Of a DNA stretch of 10,211 nt, positions 1 to 5,112 are shown piece after piece (position 1 is the first letter of the stretch; every line of letters begins with the position of its first letter). The position numbers and the translations under genes are program-made. This DNA comes from CAYWTX01 sp964461295 (lineage in GTDB: Bacteria > Planctomycetota > Phycisphaerae > SM23-33): assembly GCA_964461295.1 (NCBI GenBank), contig CAYWTX010000493.1, forward strand, positions 1 to 10,211. Reading direction: 5' to 3'. The notes beneath the pieces were generated by a model. It saw nothing but the letters and a program-made list of their open reading frames with translations, made no database searches and was not told the origin of the DNA.

Positions 1-89
1 TTGATGCCCTCGTCGGCCAGGAACTTCGTGATCTCCGCCAGGCGGCCCTTCTTGTTCTCGAGAAAGATGGCGATCTGCTTGGTGTACAT
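1..89 (-). CDS. ACT-domain amino-acid-binding protein, N-terminal fragment (cut by window edge)
   Basis: Reading the minus strand from the ATG at 89-87 gives 29 residues starting MYTKQIAIFLENKKGRLAEI and continuing TKFLADEGI before the window ends. This is the start of an ACT domain: a beta strand (KQIAIFLE), the N-K-x-G-R-L turn that contacts the ligand in this family, then the first helix ending in a Gly-Ile. Small stand-alone tandem-ACT proteins of about 140 residues begin this way; they are thought to sense amino acids and often lie beside phenylacetate-CoA ligase-like genes. The neighbour that would confirm this lies outside the window. The start is supported by AGGAG six bases upstream. 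The gene is divergent from the propeller gene to its right and shows no functional link to it. The domain call is strong; the exact subfamily is inference. Confidence 0.85.
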   Translation of the reverse strand, partial: MYTKQIAIFLENKKGRLAEITKFLADEGI

Positions 90-489
90 GCCGGTCTCCT
101 GAGCACAGGCTCAATGATAATGGCCTTTGGCACGATGTCCAGAAAAGAACCCCGCGAGGCTGCCGATCCCATCCCGACCGGGTTGCCCGCCGGACCAGTC
201 TCGGCTATCCTGCCGGCCATGACCTTCACGCCATGGACCTTCGCCACGACGGGCATCGCCGGGTGGACGAACCGCCCGCGGCACGAAGTCGCCACGTACC
301 TGCGAGAGGACCGCCGCATCCCGCGGGACAGGCCCGGCCCGAGGCCCGTCATCGCAGGCGACTGCCGGGAGCGTTGCCCGGCCAAGACCGCGGTGAAACC
401 GGGCAGGGACATTCTGCGCGGCATCCCCGACCTCTTCTCCCCGCGGGCGTTTCCGCGGCGGCGCCGGCGCCCCATCGCCCGCGAGCACG
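90..489. other. Intergenic stretch without a recognisable gene
   Basis: This roughly 400-base stretch lies between the ACT-domain gene and the recognisable part of the propeller gene. The propeller frame stays open through it from an ATG at 114, and third positions in that frame are mostly G or C. The translation is rich in Arg and Pro and resembles no family I know. The antisense frame with the same third positions is also open but equally unrecognisable. It should contain the promoters of both flanking genes, but I see no convincing -35/-10 pair. A 10-base palindrome, TCCCGCGGGA, sits at 319-328 and is probably chance in such GC-rich sequence. Confidence 0.5.
96..100 (-). promoter_or_regulatory. 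Shine-Dalgarno site of the ACT-domain gene
   Basis: The minus strand reads AGGAG, then six bases (ACCGGC), then the ATG at 89-87. This is the clearest ribosome binding site in the window and it fixes the start of the ACT-domain gene. Confidence 0.75.
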
Positions 490-2030
490 ATGCGAAGGGC
501 CGTGGCCCGCGGCAGGCTGTTGCCGTGTTGCTTGCCCTGGCATGTGGGAGTGCGTCCCATGCAGGCGACTGGACCGGGTTCCTTGGCGGACCGGAGCGGA
601 CCGCGCGTTCCGACGAGAAGGGGCTCCTTCAGACGTGGCCCGCCAATGGGCCGCCGTTGCTCTGGCGGACCACCGGCCTGGGATACGGACATGGCGAGGT
701 GCTCGTGGTCGGAGAGAGCGTCTACACTCACGGCAGCACGAAGGCGGGCGGCCAATTGCAGTGCCTCGACCGCCTGACGGGAAGAATCCGCTGGCGGGTT
801 TCAACGGCCAATGAGGGATCTTCCACTCCGGCCTGGATGAAGGACCGCCTGTACGTCTACGCGCGTAACCTGATCTGTCACGACGCGAAGACCGGCGAAC
901 TCCTTTGGAGCGCGGACCTCCGCGCCGTCCTGAAGGACGGCGGCGTAACCGTCACGAAGGTGCCGGAGCCCTATTACGCAACGGGAGACGTACAGTCGCC
1001 CCTCGCGTTTGACGGGATCGTGGTAGTCGCCCTCGGACAGCCCGGGGCGGCGGCCATCGCGCTGGATGCCGGAACCGGCAAACTAAGGTGGATCAGCAAG
1101 GGTGAGAAACAGGCGATCGGCCGCGGCTGGTCCTCCGTGTCGGTTGTGCGGTGCGGAAACCGCAACGTGATCCTCGTGCCATGCACCGGGGACCTGCTGG
1201 GGGTCGATCCAGCCGACGGCAAGGTTCTCTGGGAGGAACGCTGCTATCCCCCCGAACGGTCGAGCAACGGATACATATACACATGGGCCTGTCCTCCGGC
1301 GTATTCCGACGGTCTTCTCTTCGTGCATGCCGGATACAAGGCCGTCGAATGGACAACCTTCCGTTTGACGGAAGGCGGCGCCAAGCTCGAACGCGCCTGG
1401 AACGTCCGGAGGATCGCCCCGAACCAGGAGAACGTGGTGACCGTCAACGGCCTGCTCTTCGGCAGCGGCCGTGTCTGGGCTGGCGATCTTGACCGGGATC
1501 GCGCCATCCTGCTGGGCGGCAAGTCGGTCGGCGAACTGCCGCCCGATGCGGTCGCTCGAATGCTCGCAAAGAGGCCGCCGGTCGATGCGGTCCTGAACGT
1601 GCAGGCGGTGAGCCCGGGAACAACGCTGGTCTGCCAGGACCTCAAGACGGGCGTGGTGCGAGGCGCCAGCGGCATCGGAAAGCTGGGCGGCCACAACCAG
1701 CAACTGATCACCTATGCCGACGGTCGCCTGTACGTTGCGGTCTCCGGCCTTCCGGAGGCGATCTACCTGGTCGAGCCCTCTCCCAAGCTGACCGTCCACG
1801 GCCAACTCCTGCTGCCGTTCGCCGAAATCCTCAAACCGGAGAACCAGCCGGTTCAGGGCCGATGGGGCGGCTTCTATGCCAGGCCGCAGGTTTCGCGGGG
1901 CCTGATGTGGGTCCGCGTCCTGGACCAGTTGCGGGTGTTCGACCTCAGCGCCTCAGGCGCCACAGCGGACGCCTCCGAGAAGGCCAGGGCCGCCGCCAGG
2001 GAGGCGGCCGAGGCGATGTCGAGCAACTAG
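114..2030 (+). CDS. Exported PQQ-like beta-propeller repeat protein (start uncertain)
   Basis: This is a PQQ-like (BamB-type) beta-propeller. Blade motifs of the form LDxxTGxxxW recur: QCLDRLTGRIRW, CHDAKTGELLW, ALDAGTGKLRW and GVDPADGKVLW. The last blade reads RGLMWVRVLDQLRVFDL and is followed by an Ala/Glu-rich tail. The mature protein probably starts at GDWTGFLGGP (base 564), preceded by a hydrophobic stretch and Ala-x-Ala-like site (AVAVLLALACGSASHA), giving about 488 mature residues. The 114 start is only the longest in-frame ATG; the first ~130 residues look non-coding. GTG at 393 is another in-frame option. An ATG at 490 in the neighbouring frame would give an ideal signal peptide if one base were restored. 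The protein is paralogous to the propeller at 8532-9803. No CxxCH haem motif or dehydrogenase feature is seen, so it is probably a scaffold or binding propeller in the envelope, not a quinoprotein enzyme. It is convergent with the GH123-like gene that follows. Confidence 0.8.
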   Translation: MIMAFGTMSRKEPREAADPIPTGLPAGPVSAILPAMTFTPWTFATTGIAGWTNRPRHEVATYLREDRRIPRDRPGPRPVIAGDCRERCPAKTAVKPGRDILRGIPDLFSPRAFPRRRRRPIAREHDAKGRGPRQAVAVLLALACGSASHAGDWTGFLGGPERTARSDEKGLLQTWPANGPPLLWRTTGLGYGHGEVLVVGESVYTHGSTKAGGQLQCLDRLTGRIRWRVSTANEGSSTPAWMKDRLYVYARNLICHDAKTGELLWSADLRAVLKDGGVTVTKVPEPYYATGDVQSPLAFDGIVVVALGQPGAAAIALDAGTGKLRWISKGEKQAIGRGWSSVSVVRCGNRNVILVPCTGDLLGVDPADGKVLWEERCYPPERSSNGYIYTWACPPAYSDGLLFVHAGYKAVEWTTFRLTEGGAKLERAWNVRRIAPNQENVVTVNGLLFGSGRVWAGDLDRDRAILLGGKSVGELPPDAVARMLAKRPPVDAVLNVQAVSPGTTLVCQDLKTGVVRGASGIGKLGGHNQQLITYADGRLYVAVSGLPEAIYLVEPSPKLTVHGQLLLPFAEILKPENQPVQGRWGGFYARPQVSRGLMWVRVLDQLRVFDLSASGATADASEKARAAAREAAEAMSSN

Positions 2031-2080
2031 CGCTGCTTCCGGCATAGGCCGCAGGCCCACAATTCGGCCACGCGCTGTGC

Positions 2081-2103
2081 ACCGGTTGCGTGGGCACGCC
2101 GGT
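2081..2103. terminator. Hairpin between convergent genes (possible terminator)
   Basis: ACCG/CGGT and GCGTG/CACGC arms form a nine-pair stem with a GTT bulge and a GG turn. It lies about 50 bases after the stop of the first propeller gene and within the gap between two convergent genes. No run of T follows on either strand, so intrinsic termination is a positional inference. Confidence 0.35.
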
Positions 2104-2134
2104 ATCCGACGCGACCCGTTCTTGCGATGGCGGC

Positions 2135-2165
2135 CCAGACGGCGTGGGGTCCCTCGACCGTCTGG
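2135..2165. terminator. Strong inverted repeat between convergent genes (possible bidirectional terminator)
   Basis: CCAGACGG at 2135-2142 pairs perfectly with CCGTCTGG at 2158-2165. The loop can pair further (CG with CG, GGG with CCC) around one bulged A. It lies 45 bases beyond the end of the minus-strand GH123-like gene and about 100 beyond the plus-strand propeller gene, where a shared terminator is expected. The lack of a T run on either side lowers confidence in classical intrinsic termination. Confidence 0.4.
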
Positions 2166-2209
2166 ACAACCAACCGGGGCCGAAGCAGCCAAAGCCCGCT
2201 GGGTGACGC

Positions 2210-4621
2210 TCACGCCCCTCTCGCCGGCGGGATCTCGGCCAGGAGCTGGTAGATGCGCCGAACGGTCGGCCAGACGTCGGCGGCGCCGGTGGGGAAGACC
2301 CGGCGATTGCTCTCCAGGACGTCGACGAGCGACTGGATGGCCTCCTTGGCCTGGGCGGCAGTGTCGGGTTTGATGCCGGCGCTGCGCCGCGGGTCGGCCA
2401 GGGCCGCGCGGAGCTGCAGGACGGCCTCGGTGATTTGCAGCCCCTGGCGGAGGGCCTCCAGTTGGGGGCTGGGGTCGGCGCCGTCGGGGCCGGGAGCGAC
2501 GAACGGCCCGCCGCTGGGGTGGATGTTGCCGAACGGCACGTAGGCGCCCAGCGGCCCTCGCTGCTTGTCGCCGTCGCCCGGGAAGGCCCACGAGTCGAAC
2601 GCCAGGAACCCGCTGCCGCTGTACCCGGCGGCGATGCGCCCCAGGGGGGCCAAGGTCAGGTAGTCCATGGGGGCCGACGAGACGCCATCGCGCTTGAGCA
2701 CGTCGAACGGGCAGTCGTCGAACAGCGGGCGGCGGGTGACGTTCCGCCGCACGAGGTTGGCGTAGCCGAGGATCAGCCCTCCGCCGCCCTGGGTGCGCGC
2801 CTCCGGCGTGCTGCCCCACTTGGACACGCTGCCGCCGTGCGTCACGACGCGCCAGTACATGTCCGGCGCGATCTTCTTGAAGAACGCGACGATCTCCTCG
2901 TTGGGCAGATTGTCGCCGCCCGTGCCCCAAAGCAGCCGCGTCTTCGTCCAGCCGAGGTCCTTGACGGCCTGCTTCACGCCGGCGGCCACCGCCGACCAGG
3001 TCTCCTCGGTCCCCGGCTCGGTGTAGACGGGGACCTCGATGGGCAGGAGCTTGTCGCCGTCGAGATGGCGGACCTTGATGGTCTTGCACTGCCACTTGCT
3101 CGTGCCCCCGTCGCGCCCGAACCCGCGCCATGAGACGGAGTAGTTCCACACCTGCACGGAGAGCATCCGCGGCGGCCCGGCCTGCCGATCGTGAAGCTCC
3201 AGATACCGCCGCAGGAACCGGAAGTCCGGCACGAGCTTGCCGCCCTCCTTGCGGAACACGATCACCGGCTGGTCGCCGAACCAGTCCTCGCCGATGGCCG
3301 CGACGCTCAGCAGCCCGTTGCCGGCGTAGCCCATCAGGGCCATCGACCTGCCCAGCAGCCGGAAGTGCTCGTCGGACCACAGCGGCACCTTGTAGTGCTT
3401 GGCGACGGACTCGGGACAGTGCAGCAGCGTGATGGACGTGGCGTAGTCGCGCAGGTCCGGCAGCGCGCAGGCGAACACGGTCAGCTCGACCGGCACGGCA
3501 GCGGGCTTGGCCAGGCCGGAGATCGTCAGCGTGCCGCGATAGACGCCCGGCGCGGCGTCCTTCGGGACGCGGGCAGTCAGCCAGATCGGCACGGTCTGGG
3601 CTGAGGCGACCGGCTTGTCCAGCAGCCGCGGAACGCGGTCGTCGGCCGTGGCGTAGCGGACCTCGATGCACCCGGCCGGAAGGGCGGGGCCGGCGTCGGC
3701 CTTCAGGTCGCCCATCGTGGCCGACACGCCCTTGATGTCCGTCGCGGAACTGACGACGACCTGTTCGGAGGAGATGCCGTTACGCGGGGCATCCAGGCGG
3801 ATCGGCCGCAGCGGCTCAAACGCGTCGCCGCACTTCACATCCGCCCCCGGGCGTGTCAGGCCGTCACAGTTCCAGATCAGCACGGGCGGGACGGCTCCGA
3901 CGTTGGCCGTCACGCCCGCCCCCGCCGGCGCGGCAAGCGTCAGGCCGGTCACGCCGCAAGCCGCCGCCGCGCCCGACGCCGCGGGCGCCGCGCGATGAAT
4001 CTCCACCGCCAGAACGTTGGTTCCCTTCCGCAGCAGGTTAGCCGGCAGGTTCAGGGCGAGTTTGCCGGCGCCGGCCGCGCCCTTGTCCTCGCCCGACGCC
4101 AGGGTCAGCGGCTCGACCTTGCCGGGCGGCATGTTCGCGCGGGCGGCCTCCGCACCATTGAGATACACCACCACGCCGCCGGCGTAGGACAGGCTGAGCG
4201 CCAGCGGCCCGGCGCGAGCGGGATCCGTCACGCCGAACCTCAGCCGCCCGCAGAGCAGGTAGACCTCGGAGGCGAACTGCATGCCCTTGGCGCTGAGCGG
4301 CGGGCCGACGTGCCGCGGCCAGGAGCGGTCGTCGAAGTCGGCGGCCATCCAGTCGCCCGGCGGGGGCGCCGTCGGCTCGGTGAAACTGTTGAGAATCCAC
4401 CTCGTGCCGGGATTTGGTATCGCGTATCCCCCGCCGAACTCGACCTTGCCGTCCTTGACCGCGTCCGGCCTCCGCCATGAGACGTGGAACCGCCAAGGCG
4501 ACCGGTCGTTGAGCAGTTCCATCGTTCCCGGCTGGGCCGGCGGCGTCGCTCCGGCAGCAAGTGCGGGGGCAAGCCAGACGGCGACAGCCATTACGCGTGC
4601 TATCAGGTTTGTGGCGCTCAT
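2210..4621 (-). CDS. Exported GH123/DUF4091-like protein with N-terminal galactose-binding-like sandwich
   Basis: About 803 residues from the ATG at 4621-4619. This start is chosen because a signal peptide begins there (MSATNLIARVMAVAVWLAPA, cleavage near AAGA at 22-25). The frame is open 61 residues further upstream, but that part looks non-coding, and no Shine-Dalgarno is seen. Residues ~35-235 form a galactose-binding-like beta sandwich (VVVYLNGAEAARANMPPGK at 150-168; NVLAVEIH at 202-209). Residues ~265-390 form a second sandwich (PIWLTARVPKDAAPGVYRGT). Residues ~392-740 match the barrel and tail of GH123/DUF4091-type proteins and of the paralogue at 5113-8520 (shared HxPxSVAxxYxVxxWSDxHF). 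Where related enzymes usually have Asp-Glu-Pro, it reads GGDNLP (568-573). The C-terminal signature is altered to RQGLQITE (725-732). The last ~60 residues look helical. Role: probably periplasmic or extracellular glycan binding or hydrolysis, by family only. Confidence 0.8.
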   Translation of the reverse strand: MSATNLIARVMAVAVWLAPALAAGATPPAQPGTMELLNDRSPWRFHVSWRRPDAVKDGKVEFGGGYAIPNPGTRWILNSFTEPTAPPPGDWMAADFDDRSWPRHVGPPLSAKGMQFASEVYLLCGRLRFGVTDPARAGPLALSLSYAGGVVVYLNGAEAARANMPPGKVEPLTLASGEDKGAAGAGKLALNLPANLLRKGTNVLAVEIHRAAPAASGAAAACGVTGLTLAAPAGAGVTANVGAVPPVLIWNCDGLTRPGADVKCGDAFEPLRPIRLDAPRNGISSEQVVVSSATDIKGVSATMGDLKADAGPALPAGCIEVRYATADDRVPRLLDKPVASAQTVPIWLTARVPKDAAPGVYRGTLTISGLAKPAAVPVELTVFACALPDLRDYATSITLLHCPESVAKHYKVPLWSDEHFRLLGRSMALMGYAGNGLLSVAAIGEDWFGDQPVIVFRKEGGKLVPDFRFLRRYLELHDRQAGPPRMLSVQVWNYSVSWRGFGRDGGTSKWQCKTIKVRHLDGDKLLPIEVPVYTEPGTEETWSAVAAGVKQAVKDLGWTKTRLLWGTGGDNLPNEEIVAFFKKIAPDMYWRVVTHGGSVSKWGSTPEARTQGGGGLILGYANLVRRNVTRRPLFDDCPFDVLKRDGVSSAPMDYLTLAPLGRIAAGYSGSGFLAFDSWAFPGDGDKQRGPLGAYVPFGNIHPSGGPFVAPGPDGADPSPQLEALRQGLQITEAVLQLRAALADPRRSAGIKPDTAAQAKEAIQSLVDVLESNRRVFPTGAADVWPTVRRIYQLLAEIPPARGA

Positions 4622-4684
4622 ACTGGGTTCAACAACCGTTCGTGCCTGTTGGCGCACATGGCGAGCAGAATGCCTGACTTGACG

Positions 4685-4702
4685 TTCCGGGCCCACCCGG
4701 AA
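4685..4702. repeat. Perfect 7-base inverted repeat (candidate operator)
   Basis: TTCCGGG, four spacer bases (CCCA), then CCCGGAA. The symmetry and 18-base size suit a dimeric repressor site or a short hairpin in the leader of the minus-strand GH123-like gene, 64 bases before its start codon. No known consensus is matched. Confidence 0.4.
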
Positions 4703-5003
4703 GGCAGCAGGATGCTCGGCAAAGCCTGGTTGGACAGGGCGGGCCCCAGCCTCGTCACCTTCGTTGAGGCCGCGGTTTGCCGTGTGGCCCCATGCCGTCA
4801 GCATCCCTGCATTTCCGCGGGAAATGTGGGGGCCGAAAGTCGATGGACTGTCACACCTGTTCTGCCTCCGACACTTGCGCCTCTTCCGGGGTTATAAGGA
4901 CGATGAGAAACGATGGACGCAGAACCGGTGGCCGGCACGACGGTTCGCTGTTCCCCCGCCCCGTCGCCTGGGTCCGCCCTCGTTCCGCGGCCGCACCCAG
5001 TCT

Positions 5004-5049
5004 CCTTTCAGCGGACCGCCGGAGCCCTCGCCGCGGGGTTGCTGAAAGG
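5004..5049. repeat. 9-base inverted repeat with 28-base spacer upstream of the larger GH123-like gene
   Basis: CCTTTCAGC at 5004-5012 is matched exactly by GCTGAAAGG at 5041-5049. As RNA it would close a GC-rich loop about 65 bases before the TTG start. As DNA it could be a pair of binding half-sites. Its function is unknown. Confidence 0.45.
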
Positions 5050-5065
5050 GGGCATTCGGATAGCA

Positions 5066-5099
5066 GGCAGGCGTCGTCTAGGGGTAGACCCCACCTGCC
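5066..5099 (+). promoter_or_regulatory. Two-tier hairpin just upstream of the TTG start
   Basis: GGCAGG at 5066-5071 pairs with CCTGCC at 5094-5099. Inside it, GTCTA at 5076-5080 pairs with TAGAC at 5085-5089 around a GGGG loop. The structure ends 13 bases before the proposed TTG start, close enough to affect ribosome loading. The weak Shine-Dalgarno candidate AAGG (5101-5104) lies just outside the stem. A role in translational control is inference. Confidence 0.4.
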
Positions 5100-5112
5100 C
5101 AAGGCGTCCCGG

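Larger units (their letters stand above)
4622..5112. promoter_or_regulatory. Divergent regulatory region between the two GH123-like genes
   Basis: This gap of about 490 bases separates the start codons of the divergent paralogues if the starts at 4621 and 5113 are right. It should carry both promoters. It contains three inverted repeats, listed separately. TTATAAGG at 4892-4899 resembles a -10 element, but I found no -35 at the right distance. The upstream extensions of both neighbouring frames run through here and give Arg/Pro/Ser-rich, unrecognisable peptides, so I treat the region as non-coding. Confidence 0.55.

Noticed and set aside
319..328. Ten-base palindrome TCCCGCGGGA as an operator
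   Set aside because: Short GC palindromes are expected by chance at this base composition, and the position relative to any start is unclear.
111..755. 214-codon minus-strand open frame overlapping the start of the first propeller
   Set aside because: The right half is antisense to the signal peptide and first blade. The rest gives no recognisable protein and has no ribosome binding site.
1953..3671. Long minus-strand open frame of 572 codons overlapping the GH123-like gene
   Set aside because: It is Arg/Pro/Ala-rich, lies on the same strand in another frame of a gene with clear domains, and resembles no family; a GC-rich shadow.
4622..4804. 61-residue N-terminal extension of the minus-strand GH123-like protein
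   Set aside because: It would place the signal peptide internally, and the translation looks non-coding.
4892..4899. TTATAAGG as a sigma-70 -10 box
   Set aside because: No -35-like hexamer at 16-18 bases upstream; a chance match cannot be excluded.
4777..5112. N-terminal extension of the larger GH123-like protein from ATG 4777 or ATG 4903
   Set aside because: The extra residues are Arg/Pro/Ser-rich with no motif and would bury a textbook signal peptide in the interior. AAGGA before ATG 4903 is only two bases away.
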